Shown: positions 44,002 to 57,309 of the stretch, one piece after another
Layout of the letters: each line of letters starts with the position of its first letter
How positions within the stretch are numbered: the first letter of the stretch is position 1
Source of the DNA: Akanthomyces muscarius
Taxonomy: Eukaryota; Ascomycota; Sordariomycetes; Hypocreales; Cordycipitaceae
DNA: 64,000 nt
Reading direction: 5' to 3'
Assembly (NCBI RefSeq): GCF_028009165.1
Contig: NC_079246.1
Location: 3,162,001 to 3,226,000 of the forward strand
Made by a program: the position numbers and the translations under genes
The notes under the pieces: model-generated
The model's input: the letters and a program-made list of their open reading frames with translations, nothing else
Told to the model about the DNA's origin: nothing
Database searches by the model: none

Positions 44002-47000
44002 TTGCTGTGTGATGGTCGCCCATCCTCTTCAGCCCATTGGCCCAGCGTGTCCCAATATGCAGCAGGCCGTGCCGCTGGCTTTTTGCTGCCCAAGCCTGCC
44101 CTTCCCCCCTGCCATCATGCCAGCCGCAAAGAGAAGAAGCTGCTAGTGTCAAGGCGGCGGTCCCAGTAATGACCAGTTGGCAACGCCTCTGGTTGATTTT
44201 TAGTGGGATTGGCAGTGCAGTGCTGCCCAGCTGTCCCTCCCACATCCCTCCCGGCGTCTGGAACTCCGTCTCTGATTTCCTTGCTGCTGATGACGCCCGC
44301 TTTTACGTAGGCAGCTAAGAAACCGGACTTGTTTGGGGCTGGCGGCGGCAACACACAGTGGCTCACAGTCACGAGGAGCAGCAAACTCCTGTCTCGACCT
44401 AGTCCAGGGGGTGGGCAGCCTCGCGGAACGCCGTGGAAGCAAGATGCGCAGAGATGTGGCGAGTTGCTGCTGCGAACTGCTCCCACGACAGCTCACGGTA
44501 CTTTCCCGAGTGGGTTTGACGAATGCCTAAAGTCCAACGACGTCGTGAAACGGCCAGGCAGCGGTTCGTCCACAGCTATGAGTAACAGAGGCAACCTATG
44601 CGTCATACGCAGGGTTTGCCTAGATGGGTTTTGTTTTTGTGTTTTTGGATTTTTTTGGATTTTTTCTTCATTCTTTGCTTTGTTGTATGGCGCGACAAGG
44701 TGTGCCGTACCGCCATCACCGTCTTGCCGCGTGTTGTGACTCTGAATGCGTACGCTGGTATTTCCACCAAACCCAATTCATTGGAGCATCACTCGAACGG
44801 AAGGGTCGGGCAAGCAGACATCATCAGATACTATGCGCTGTTTAATCTGTCAATCACGGCAATTCAAAGTTTCTTTTGTCTTTTCATCAGAACAAACAAA
44901 TAACTGCCCAACTTTTAGCTACCGGGTACCATTTCTCGACGACCTTCATTCCTTCTGCCTGGAATGCTAATCCTCAAGAGGCTGCCTAGGGAACTTCCGA
45001 TTGTTTAGTCCATCCCTTGCCGGCCACGAATCCCAGGCCCAACGTAAAACAGACTCTCAGAGGGTCTGATTACACGTAATTCACAAGCCGGCTCTTTTGC
45101 ATCGCCAGAATGGACACAATTCGCTTGCAGCGAACCTGCAGATCTGTGACGGAATGCATTCAATTAGAAACATGTACCTGATACCAGGCATGCCTGCGAA
45201 AATACAATAACAGTCCACTGCGGCCCCGAGTACAAGGTACTGGCCGCTGTAATTCGCCCGGTGGATCGTCCCTCGAGATGCAGATCTGGTGCTGCTCCGG
45301 TGGTACTTGAGTCCCTGTAGTAAGTTGGTGGTGTTTACAACGCCTGTGCCTTGGTTGGACAGCGCTCCAGACCCCTACCTGGGCTGCATCACCAAAACAA
45401 AGTCCAGCTGCCGAGATTATGCTACTGGGGAACGCCACCAATCATGACCAGTAAACCGCTGGTCCTGGCGCAGGATCATCGCCACTTGACGCGGTCTGAG
45501 TGGCTGAAGACGCACTACGGAACCGCTGACCGGCAGCAGTCATTCGTACAGAAAGCTTCTGCACCGGTTGCTGTCAAAGCTAGGCAAGTGCTCTGGCGCC
45601 AGATGTGCAGCGCCGGCCACCTGCGATGACGCCTGCACAAGCTTGCATTACGCTGCCTCACCAGAGCTTCAAAAATCGGCCGGTATATACAACTCCTTCT
45701 TATGCGCTAGACGAGCATAATATGTAGATCAAACTGGACCCCAAGAGATTAGGAGACGTGGCCAAACAAGCTCGGAAACTGTCCCGCAGCGAAACAAGAC
45801 AGCGCGCCGCCCTCCTTGCCCGACAGGACCCCTAGCAGCCGCCTGTAGCAGGCTTATTACCAGTAAATTACTGGGAAATGAGCCGTCACAGCGTTAAACA
45901 GGCCCCGGAAGGTGGTCAGACACGGGCGCTTTCAGGGCGGGCTATTTCGATGCGCAAATGAGCTCGCTGGACGAGCATCGTAGTGAGTGGTTGGGAAGCT
46001 AGCATTTCCGCAGCTGGTGCTATTTTCAGCACAACCCCGGCTACTGCAATGTAATCCCTCGCCTTCCGCCTGCTGTCGAAGCCCCCTGGTCTGATGATGT
46101 GACGGCCGACGGGCTCCAAAAACAGAAACCTGCAGGCTCAGCTTCGTCTCCTGATTGGCGTCGGGTGGTTGGCTGGCGCTGGGTCAGTCAGCCATTCTAT
46201 TATTACCAGTATTTGGAACTCTGAGAGCCTCACCGCAGCCGGGTGCTGTATCAAGGCTAGTGTCAATATGCTGGGCCGCGTACTCATTAATCCAGTTCAC
46301 CGTGGCAGCCCCGGCGCACCCTCCCGACGCCTCCGTGGCCGACGACGCCGCCGCCTCCGGGACAGCTGCCCTGCCCGCTGTGCCAGATGAGTGTAATCAT
46401 AGCGCACCACACCACTGTAGCGTTGTGAGGCTGCGCTATACGTATCCCCTTGGTGTGGTCCCATGGGCATGTCTGGATCAATAATAAGCCCGGGTGATGC
46501 ATTGCATCCGATGCGTTGTTTGGGACCCTGCAGGCGAAATACTTGGGCCCGCTACGGATGCGCTGTTTCGTCGACTATTGTTCCGTAGCTTCTTGCTAAT
46601 AATAATGGTTTTACATGTGGGATTTGCATTTGAGCTTGTTTGAAGATTGATGGCCATACACGAGATGAAAGCCTCGTGTCTAGCCATCATCTCATCGTGG
46701 ACTGCCCCAACTCAGAAGCATATCCTCAAAGGTCGATATCCGTTTCAGATCCCAGACGTCAACACCTTCAAGGCGAAAAGTGGAATAATGGCAAAACTCT
46801 CATCTGCTCATGAAAAGCCTCAACTCCTGAGCGCCGCCAATCTGACATTGATGCGCATCTCCGAGGCCTGCAGACCTCCACCAAACCGCGGGCGCATAAT
46901 CATGTCGCAGAATAGCGGTCTGGGCCTTTTGACTGCCAATAGAGCAAGCTGGCACGTCACGGGATATTGCGTCTAACGGGTTTTGGCATGGACCTCGTCG

Positions 47001-48126
47001 GGAAGCGTAGGAGTAGCGCCCTTTTCATGCGGGCTGCCACACAAAGTCCACTGTAATAGTTGTATCAGGGCCTATGCTATTAGCCTCAATATGCCATCAG
47101 TACTCCGTATGCAGTATCCATGCTGCGGAACCAGGACCAGGCAGACCGACCAAAGGCTCTGGTCTTAATAATCTCCATCTGTCAACTGTCTTGCATTGTT
47201 AACCATGGTACCAAAGGAAAGGTCGTCCAGGAGTCCATAACGTAAACAGAGTCGCATTGCTGTTGATTTGGCTCAGCAGCAGGGATGGACACCCCTGCTA
47301 GCTCTAGAATCGCAGCGTCGTGAAGGTGCTACAGAACTGCTGGGTGGTATTCCTGGTATTATTATTTACGGAGACATACCTGAGCGGGTTTGATGAACGG
47401 CCGAGCATGACCACTCAACCCCTGGAGGGAAAAAAGAAAAAAAGAAACGCCTGAGCCAATGCCCCATGTCTGCGATCCGCAATGGCGATCCGAGGTGGTA
47501 TTCTGAGCAGCACTAAATCCCATCGCTGGCTAGTCTGGCCGCAAGCACGGGCTCTCGGTTCGCCCGACTCAAGGCTCAGGGCTTTTCCTTCGGTGATTTA
47601 TTATTACCTGCAGCGGCGCTCTATCCGCTTACGGAAGAGGAAGCTGGCATCAAAGGAAATGATATTATTGTGTCAACAATAACAAAGACAGGGTGGCGCA
47701 GAGTTGACAACTTGGCCTCTTTTGCTTACCATTGAAACGAAACAGACCGCAATGTCAAGCCTTGTTCTGTGGGCTCTGTGGCTCCGTGGCTCCGTATTTG
47801 GTCGCAATGTCCTCTTGCATGCAGCGTATTCCAGGGGATCGACAGGCCAGCCAGCCCACGGCGAGACTATCAACGCCCTGGCCCATTTCCTCCCGCAGAT
47901 GGCTTGCATGTAATATAGGTTTACGGCTGCATAGGCTCGGTTCGCAAATTCGTCGACACCACCCAACCACATCCGCTTGGCTAACAGTAATCTGTATCCT
48001 GCGTGACCCCTCTACAGAATGCACTCCTGCGCTACAGTTGCCCCAACCCCAGCGGGCGCTACGCCGCAACCCACCTGTAATCGTTCGAGCCAGGATGTCT
48101 GGCCATGTCTCGCCATCCACGGGCCA

Positions 48127-48156
48127 TGTGGTGGTGGTAGTGGTGGTGGTGGTGGT
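48127..48156. repeat. (TGG)n microsatellite
   Basis: About ten TGG/GTG units with one interruption (GTAGTG). No coding frame across it is supported. Confidence 0.85.
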
Positions 48157-51100
48157 CCGCGGTTGGGGCTTGCATGCCCATTTGCCATTTCACAGGCCGA
48201 CCGTTCAGAGCCTCGTGTGTCGGCGTTGATCACAGCCCTTCCTTCGCGCCGGCGACGAGATACGAGCGTAGGATTGCCAGACAGGATCGCTCAGAGTTGG
48301 CCGGTGTCAGAGACAAATATCAGCAGATGAAACAAATGCCGAGCGGCTCAACTGTGAAATGACCGGTTGTGCCCTGCCAGTAATAATGCGCTGAGGATCG
48401 CAAATTACCAGCCCGGCCCTTTTGATACGGGAAGATATTCAGAGCTTCTTTGTCGGGTAATGCCCATGATTATCTAGCCTCGGCGGTTCTCATAATGCAG
48501 TCATGATTACTCCTTGAGCCGCCGTGGTACGAGATCGCCCCTGTAGCTTGATATCACACAGGCCATCGCTACCAGCCGTGGAAGGTGCCTCAACTAGCAC
48601 GTTTGGTCCCCTTTGATCCCCCGCAGATCCCAAAGGGTGCCAAACGTCGTGCTCGCTGCGTCAGATGCCTGCTCTGACATTGCGCCGTGGTCGCTGTCGA
48701 AGAACCGGCAGATGGCATGCTGGCAGGCGTGTGCGGGTGGCTTTTAGGCGGCTGTAGCCATGTGCTTTTCCAGAAACCAGTTCTGCACTACTGGCAGGCT
48801 GGCTCCGTGACCAGCAGAGACTTTTCTTTTTACCACGTCCTCGCTGGACATATGACTTGCAGATAATTACACCGCCAGTTGGCATTTTATGATTATCTTG
48901 CTGCTCGGTTGATTAACCATCATGAGGCTAGAAAGGTCAGCATTTCTCAGCCTCCCACAATGTATCAGAGCCTTATAGTGCACATTATTAAAGTGCAAGT
49001 GCAAGCGAGCAGTGACTACGCATCTGAATCATTCTAGGCCGGCACTTGATTGTCCAGACAGAATCCTCGCTTGCGGGCTAAACTGAGACGGCGCTCTCGT
49101 CGCCGGACGGCGCCATCCTCTGGATCTCGATCATCCAGTTAGTGCCGCTTCGCCGTCGCTCCGGAGCCGGGCCCCACTCCGGCGCCGTCAGATAAGCCGC
49201 CGGCATTTCAAAAGCGGCTTCAACATGCTTCCAGTAGCCGTGTTGGCTCTTAACGATGATGTTGTTTGTACGTAGTATTCTCGCAGAAGATGCTGTAATA
49301 CTGTTGCAGTGAAGCCTGTTATCAGACCTTCCTCTGGCCCAGCAACCAATCGCCAGCGTAGTCCCATGTTTCAGGCGCTACGCTCTTTCATACCAAGCCA
49401 TAGACACGTTGGCAAGGCAGATAAAAACACCATCTGACCGTCGCGATACGAAGCAATCCTGCCTGTGATTCAGCATCAAAGGGAGAATGCAATTGCAAGA
49501 AAGGATGGTAGCATCAAGCCAGCTAGGCAAGACAAACAAAACAAAATCGCTGGCCACTGCGTACAAGTGGCATGTCTGAAAACACGAAGGGTCTTGAGCG
49601 AAAGGACCAAGTATGCCACAAGCGCAGAGCCACAAGCTAGCCGGCTCGTCATGTGTCTTGTGCATTTCTCGCATCAGCAACGCAGAGGGCCTCCCTTGCA
49701 TTTTCAGGGTCGAGATCCTCAGCAACCTGTGCTCATCGGCCACGGGACCGCATCGTCTACACGTAGCCAGCCCGAGGACGGCCCGCGAACAGTGCAAGCC
49801 ATCGGTCCCGCCATGGCGAGTCGGTGTGGTGGCAGCGGTGCTTGCAGTGGTAGTGCCAGTGGTGCACTGGCAGTAGTGGTGGCTAGAGTTGATGTTGTGC
49901 GCTGGCAATCCAGGTCATCCCTTGTGATGCCAGAAGGGGGGTGCCACCCGTCGGTACACAATCCAGCCGCCCGCCCTGGCAGCCTTGTCCTTTCTTGTTC
50001 GCGGCGGCGGCGGCGGCCGGCGGCGGGAGAGGCTGGACGGTGCCCAAGGGGACCTGCTCATGTGTGCTCGAAATCAAGACAATATGGAATGCTTCATGCA
50101 GGTGGGAGTGGGGATGACAGTGGCGAGCGGCTCCAAGAGCCATCACGAATGTCTCACGAAGCACGAAGCATCCGCTGGCTGTGTCGCAGCGCATGGGCCG
50201 AGGGCGGGGGGACAGTCACTCACGATAGCCGCCGTGCTTTTCCCAAGAAGAAATGCACGGCACAGCGTGATGCTCCACTGCCAACTCAGGGTCTGGTCAA
50301 GTCGCGTGAGATTTCTCGTGTGGAGAAGCAAGACTGAGCAAACCCCAACCATCCACAGTTGAGTGGTCGTCAAGACATGCACATGGTCCAATGTCAAGCA
50401 AGTCTAGTGTTTTGCTTTTTTACGCGACAAAAGGGAGAGAGAGCGGATACAATACCAGCCCCGGGCGGGCGGGCGCAACTGGGGGTCACCAAGACCAACT
50501 GCAAGGCGACAGACGGAAGCTTCCCTGGAGCTTCTATTGTTAGCACAGGCCTTCTTTTGCCCTTGCGTTGGCCATCATCAGGGTCTTGCTCCAACAGTCC
50601 ACTCTTTCCTTCTAACCCTTTCAACTTTTTGTTTAAACATGACGCCACGAGTCGTACAACACGAGTCGCATCCCTTGAAGCGGTGTTGGCAAGCCGAAAC
50701 GTGTTGTTGTTTACTTTTGCTTTTTTTTGTGCGACAATCAAAGCCCGACGCGCCCAAAAGGACCCCTCGAATAATAATGGATGCCGAATGCCTCACTTGC
50801 AGAACAAACAAGAACGGGCGGGCGGGCGCAAAGCAAGGGCGACTTACTCCGTACGGAAGACAAGATCCCAACACATCACTCTGCCAAGGCATGCCTGCTG
50901 CTGTGACGTTTTGCACCGAGACATGCCCAATAGGACCCTTATTGCCGCCCTTTATGACGTTTGATCGCCTCCAAGATCTCGACAATTGTCAAACAAGTCG
51001 ACTCGCCCATCGGGCACATGATGGCAAAAACAGTCCCTCAATGGGGCATTACGCACCCAAGGGCCAAAATGCCCGACGCAAGACGTCACGGCTGTTTCGG

Positions 51101-52045
51101 CTTCGTCTGTTGTCCATCCATGCAGCCATGCAAGCAATGCTTCTTAGCTCTGCGTTTACTCTTGCATGGCTCGCAAACTGTTGATGGCGTCTGCAGGCGG
51201 TCACGGTCCCCCCTCTAGCATAAAGGCCGATCGCATTGTGAATACCAGTATTTGCTTTTATCTATGAACCTCGCCGACCGCATAATCGTGCCACGGGGAC
51301 AGGCGACGCGGTCCAGCCACTATCCACTGCGAAATCTCCTTCGGCAGAGGCATCGTAAAGCTACTCTGCGCACAGGCATCCGTCTGTGTCGAATAAACCA
51401 ACGCCCTTTTTTTCTTTTTCGTCCATGCATCTCATACTCTTGCGGTGTGCATCAATAGCTTCCATCGCGATGGCGCCACCCAGCCTCCAACCATTTGCTT
51501 TTCCTGGTTCCAGCCATTCCATCCCAACGTGCTAGTCGCCAGTCGCCAATCACACAGTTCCCCAACCACAAAAAGAAAACTGGCTTTCTATTCCCAGATC
51601 ATGTACGGATTGGGTGCTTCACCACGTCTCGCCACATGTAGTCCCGACGCCCGGCGAGCCACCACGGAGCAGCTAGGCCGCCCGCCCAGCGCACGGAGCT
51701 GAACGAAGCTCGAGGCGGGCCGCACATGGTCTGCTTTTCGCTAGTTTTCTGCGACCGCTACTGAGAACAATGGGAGGAGACTTTCCCCTCGGCCAATCAC
51801 AGCCCGCAAGCCACGAGTTTCACCCAGACTAGGTCCATGACATCAATGCGAACATGCCCGCCCACCCTTGCAGCTTATGCGCATCGAAACCCAGAAGCGC
51901 CCTGTTTGAAAAAAGGAGAAGCGATTCCTGGGGAATGGCAGAAATGGGCAGGCTAGTGAGTGGATTAGCGTTTCAATAGTGCCGGCTATTCTCACACTTT
52001 GTTGACACTAGATAAAACTGCCAGGCAAAGGTGTTTATGCTGACG

Positions 52046-52217
52046 CCATGTTGGCGATCTCGCATGACGCCTCCAACCATGTTGGCTATTCGCATGTTGC
52101 TTTTTCTCTCTCGCATCTTGGCTCTTGTTCCAGAATTCTTTTTTTACTTTGTTCTTTATTAAATCTTGCTTAGTCTTGACTCTGTTGTTTATGAAACCTT
52201 GCTTAGTCTTGACTCTT
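52046..52217. repeat. Two small direct repeat pairs
   Basis: CCATGTTGG-type units at 52046-52070 and 52078-52101 are 32 bp apart. CTTGCTTAGTCTTGACTCT occurs within 52161-52183 and again within 52195-52217, a period of about 34 bp. Confidence 0.8.
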
Positions 52218-53887
52218 ATGCAAATTGCCACGCGATACAAGCAAGCCACAGTCTAACAAGCCGCATTACTTGCTTCTTGGTTTTGGCCATGGCTTCGTGC
52301 CATCCATGATGGAAAGCATGATGAAGCTGAATAACACATGGCAAGCTGCATCTATCGCCCTTGCATGGCAGCCACGATGAGCTTGCTCAAAAGCAAAGTC
52401 TATTCAGACTCGGCATGGCATCGACAATGTAAAAGCAACTCTCGGCGGCCAAGTTACCGAGAGGTCTGTTCACGGTCGGCCGCAGGGCTATGCATGTCAT
52501 TGGACCGGGAGCAACCCCAAGATTCCTTGCGGGAACGACCCTGTAATCTCGTACAATATCAACCTGTGAAATGGAGCTCACCGACTCGCCTTTGCCAGTC
52601 GAGTGCAGCCTTTGCATTGAATGCACGGCCTCGATGTCTCCGCGTGCCCGGTAAAAAGGCGCCCAGCATGCTGTGCAACATCGGGTACCGTGCTGATTTC
52701 GTAGGGCTTGCGCTCTGCCACAGCAGTCCGCCGGATTCTGCTGTCCTTGGCTTGTACCACTGCGTCGCACCACCTCGGGCGTACGCAGCGTTGATGAATT
52801 GTCACAGTGATGATGCTTTGACACTTTGCTCATTTGCCACATTGTCAAGGCGTAGTTGCAGCACGACATCCGTCCCGAGAGGCTAATTCCACACTAGCCA
52901 TATGGTCGGTACCGGTGCGTGCGGTGCTACAGGGGTTGGCAGTTTGAAAAATTGAAGTGGCTCTATTTGCAACATCACTTGTCATATTGCTGCAGTGATA
53001 CTTTCATCAGCGAAGCCGCGTCAGAGAGTAAGACGTCCTGTGCAACCAATACTGCAGGCTTCCCGTCACGAGAATGTGAATTATTCTTGGCTTGGGTTTA
53101 GTAGATGTAGGTGACGTGTCGTGTGCTCCCTACCTGAAGGCTATTTATCCTGTAAAGAGTTGTATGATTCATTATTAGTTGTAACTCGGCCGAGCGACTG
53201 TGCCACCAGTATTGGATGTTGTACGCCTCATTATCTCGCAAACCAATCTAATTAAGCCGTAACAAGTTTCAAAGAAGTCTATCTCGCCTCGAACACGGCA
53301 TCAGCATTTTCCACTCATTCTTTCGTGCGCTCCTTTTGAAACGGCCACAGATCACGGCCGACACGATATCGTGACAGGTCCAGGGTAGCCCACAACACAA
53401 TTACACAAACACGGCAGGCAGCCACAGTATCACCACAACAACAATCGTAAGACCTGTCAAAAATGCCCGGTCAAACTGAGACCCTGTATCCCCTAGATCC
53501 CTGAGCACAAGTGCTTCACAGCAGGCTGCCCTGATCACATGATGTCCTGTACTCCAGTACCCTCTCACAAGGCTCGATGGACAGCCCCTCTCACGACAGT
53601 AGCTTTCGCGTGTAGCAGTCGTACAGAAGCTGCACCTTACCGACCGGCCGGTCAAGTCGGTATGTGACCGCAAAAGGCAATCGTGGCTACTTGGCAGTCA
53701 CACCGATGCCTTGCACGGCAGATGGGACGAGATATCGTGAGCACGGCGTTCATTCACGCCACTATATTCGCCACTACTAACCAAAATATACAACGTCGTG
53801 GCATATGCCCTACTCAAAGATGTCCACTAGACGCATGTCCACTCAATGCATGACTACTCACGGCATGTCTGGCCGCTCCCAGACTAC

Positions 53888-56722
53888 TCATCGCCTCGCA
53901 GTCGCCCTCGACGTAAAGAACGGATGCTTCAGGGCTTCGGTGGGCTTGATCCGCTTGTCCGGGTTCAGCGCCAGACACTGCTCCAGCAAGTCGACAAAAT
54001 GATTGAGGTCCTTTGTCTCCGCATCATTCATCCCCGTCGAAGCAGCCGTCAGGCGCGTGCGGAGGTCTCGCGTAGGCTTGACCACCGGCAGGGTTCGCAC
54101 CGCAGTCTAGAGCAAAGTCCCATGTTAGCCAGATAACTCGTCATATTTCGCATGCAGCAAGGCAGATCCGTTTCGCAGCATGTCACTGCAGCATCAGCTT
54201 GAAGTCGCAAACAGCCTCACCTCACACCGGTGAGGAGGCGATCCACTGTTTCGCATCCTTGCCGCTGTGCCGGCCTCTTATGCACACATCAGGCCAAGCC
54301 AACGATGCGACCACCTGCGACCGTAGCCGCCGCGATGCGATTTCACATTCGCCTCAATCGACTGGCTGAGGACAGCCTTGCGAGGTGGAGTGCGGCGTTG
54401 ATGCAGGGGCGTCACGTCGGCGCTTAGAGTAAAGGCCACCAAGCTAATGCAGGTGATGGCCGTAAATAGCAACCAAGCATGCTCAGGAACAGACGGTGTA
54501 CGCAAAGAAAAGGCAGAAAATCAAAAATAGAGCACACGTACCTTGTTGAGAATCTTGTCGTGCTCCACGCTGACAAATTGGCCCAGGTCGTCAAAGTGGC
54601 CAGCCGAGAGCTGGCCACGCTTGTACAGCTTGGGCGTGAAGCGGCCGCGAATCTCCATAATCGTCTTGAGCATCTGGTTGTTGCTGTCGCCGGTAAACAG
54701 AATCTTGCCCGTGTAGAGCTCGTACAGGGTACAGCCAATGGACCACATGTCTACGCCGTAATCGTACGGCATGCCCAGGATGATTTCCGGCGCTCGGTAA
54801 AATCGGCTGACGAGATATGGTGTGATTTCGGTATTGGCGGTCGCCGCGTCTGACCGATCAATGGCTGTTCCCAAGTCGCAGATTTTGAGCATGCTACGAT
54901 TTTCATTCACCTGTCTCAGTTAGCGATGATTCGTCCCCCGCATTTCAAAACATACCAGAATATTGTCGGGTTTCAAATCAGCATGAATGATGCTGCATTT
55001 GCGCATGTGAGCCAATGCGACAAAGATTTGGTGCGCATATGTCCGTGTGGCGCCAAGGTTGATGCCAACGTTGTTGCCAAACTTTCGCAACACCTCGCGC
55101 AAGTTCATGCTCAGGCTTTCAAACACCATGCACAAGTGTCCGCGGTAGTCAAACGAGACTTCAAACTTTACAATGTGCTTGCGGTTCTCCGGGTCGGCGT
55201 CGTTGAGCTTTTCTAGGATGGCAATCTCGGTGTAGCCACCTTTACGCAAAGCATCGTTATTTCGCATGATTTTGATGGCCACTGGCTTCTTGGTCGTCGT
55301 GTCGAGAGCGCGCACAACGCCAGAAAACATGCCTCGCCCGAGAGTTGACTGGATCTGGTAGCGACCGTTGATGACTTCGCCGACTCGCATCTTGTAGTAG
55401 CCGTCCTTGTCATCGCCTTCGAGAATGCCGCCTTTGCCAGTGTCGCCAGCTGCTTCGTCGCCCTGGGTCGGCTTGGTTGCGTATTTGTCCTCGTCGAAAT
55501 CGTCGGCAAACATGTCGAAATCATCGTCCTCGTTCGCGTCCTCGTTGGCGCCCTCGTCTTTTGGCTCTTCGTTTTCTTTCGACTCTTCGGCCTCTGCATG
55601 CATACCGTTTACTGCATGGCCTTGGCGAAGCTCATCGCGTTGCTCGTCCACTCTCCTATCATCCGTTGGGTCGTAATCAGCCGCGGACGGGCCATCGTCT
55701 TCGTCGTCCTTCGGAGCGTGGCGGTTCATCAGAGCCCGGTCGTCAGTGAGGTCGAGTCCGCCGGGCGACATGGCATCGAGTGACCCTGGAGATCGAGGTG
55801 ACATATCTAGCCATTGTTAGATGCGGCCTGATGACGTGAGTTACAACTTACTTGACAATGGCGTTTGTGGCGTCTCTGACTCGAGAGTACCGTCTGAGAC
55901 TGCTGGTGAGGCTGCGCGAACCTTGTCTGTAGCCCCGACAGCTTGGAGAAGCAAAGGCGTAGCAGAGCTAGATTTTGCAAGAAGGGCCTCGCGGCGCTTG
56001 CGACGACGTTCAATCTCGGCCTCTTCGTCGAATTGCTCCTGATTGTCGTAGTCGTAGTCTACATCAGGTTCACTGGAGCTGGTCAGCACCCCGCCGCTGT
56101 CATACTCTGCGAAATGCACTGACTTGTGCGCAGGCTCGCCGCGAGCGGTATCAGTGTGCAAACTGTTTTTGTGTGATTTAGCATCTCCATTGGCCGCGGG
56201 CCCGGACGCGCCGGTGCTCTGTCTTGACGCAGAACTTGCCATGGTAGAGTCGCGGTAATCGTAGTCGAGACTGTCGCGGGAGCCGCGGCGGCCGCTTCGA
56301 CCGTTTCGTCCACTGCCGCCTTTCTCGTCATGGCGGGATCGATGGGCCGGCGAGCGGCTGCGATGACGACGGTCGCGTTCATTATCATTATAACGGTCTC
56401 GGCTCCGATTGCGGCGGTGGTCTACGTCTCGTCCAGAAGATCGGTCCAAGTCGTCGTATGACACCCTCGAGCGCTTGTAGTCGTCCCGGCTGGCGCGTTC
56501 AGAGCGGCCGGCATCGCGTCGCCGACTGCGTGCATCGTAGTCATCGCGGCCGCGCTTGTAGCCCCTGGGTGAGCGGCTTCCCCGATTATCTCGGTCGGGC
56601 GAGTCCCGGGTATATGTTCTGTCTCGACGGTCAACACTGCTTCCTTCTGTGCGCGGCAGTGAAGATGCCTTCAAATCGGCCCTCTTGGCCTCGACAATTT
56701 CGCCCTCGTCGGAACTCGACAT
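53888..56722 (-). CDS. prp4: Prp4 kinase (pre-mRNA splicing protein kinase)
   Basis: Four exons, 56722-55852, 55806-54956, 54910-54542 and 54106-53888, give 769 residues. The first two introns are 45 nt; the last is 435 nt. The N-terminal 240 residues are rich in Arg/Ser/Asp (RS-like), as in Prp4 proteins that bind spliceosomal partners. An acidic segment follows (DDDFDMFADDFDEDKY). The kinase domain starts at about 440: glycine loop GRGMFS at 447-452, K469, HADLKPDN at 565-572, DLG instead of DFG at 586-588 (a Prp4/DYRK-like trait), and YLVSRFYRAPEIILG with APE at 614-616. The protein acts in the nucleus on tri-snRNP proteins to allow spliceosome activation. ATG chosen at MSSSDEGE. Confidence 0.93.
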
Positions 56723-57309
56723 GATTAGATTCGCGCTGCGACCCTTGCGGATCTTGAAATGAGGAGCACGAGCAAGTGTCAGCACTGGGCAATTTCAAGC
56801 AAATAACAGGTTATGGTCGAACCGGTTCAGCGTCGTCAGCCTCAGGTCATTGGGATGCTGTGGGAGACGCGATCGCTCTAGAGGGTAGCTGTGATGATTG
56901 AAGGGATCAAGATACGAGCTTATCTGTATCGCGTTGCTGTTGATGTGCTGTTGCAAGATGTTTGCGCTGGAGGCTGATGCCTGACGCTATTCTGAACAGC
57001 GACGCCGCTTTAAGAGGTGTGGAGATGACGCTCAAATTAGTCAGAGCTGTTAAAGCAGCGCTAGCTTTAGACGTTCCGGGAAACCCTAATCCGGTCGTTG
57101 CGCGATAGCCCCAGACGTAGCGTAGTGGCGAGTCGTAATGGCGAAGAATTCTAGAGAGGCTTTTTCCTCGTGTGCGATACTCGGTTCTGCGATTTTTTTA
57201 CGCATTCTGACGATATTCCATCGACTTTCACATCACCGCGAGTTGCCGAATCCTCGACGTCACACGAAGATTACATAAGACTTTTCACGTTACACAAAGC
57301 ACAAAGAAA
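56723..57309. other. Divergent promoter region of prp4 (-) and TMA7 (+)
   Basis: 587 bp with no gene. It contains the AAACCCTAA element listed separately. The part near 57200-57300 is AT-rich. Confidence 0.6.
57081..57089 (+). promoter_or_regulatory. Telo-box AAACCCTAA upstream of TMA7
   Basis: AAACCCTAA lies 221 bp before the TMA7 ATG. AACCCTAA-type elements bound by Tbf1-like factors are known in promoters of ribosomal and translation genes in some ascomycetes. Function here is inferred. Confidence 0.45.

Larger units (their letters stand above)
42708..53887. other. 11.2-kb region with no recognised gene, between two kinase genes
   Basis: It runs from the start of the Ran1-like kinase to the stop of the Prp4 gene. 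The longest open frames (49465-50337, 290 codons, opening at GTG; 50359-50964, opening at TTG; 52338-52886, ATG) have no domain and overlap other frames. The 42708-43350 part is probably promoter and leader of the kinase gene. Simple repeats are listed separately. It may include long regulatory DNA or noncoding transcripts, which sequence alone cannot show. Confidence 0.5.

Noticed and set aside
49465..50337. 290-codon plus-strand ORF in the 11-kb tract
   Set aside because: It opens at GTG, has an irregular composition rich in Arg, Ser and Gly, matches no family, and overlaps open frames on both strands.
43829..51250. Recurring CCAGTA/TACTGG motif, including a perfect inverted repeat at 45860-45874
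   Set aside because: About five copies in this interval is close to what is expected by chance for a 6-mer on both strands.
52338..52886. 182-codon ATG ORF
   Set aside because: No domain, no coding-like hydrophobicity pattern, and an almost equally long frame exists on the opposite strand.
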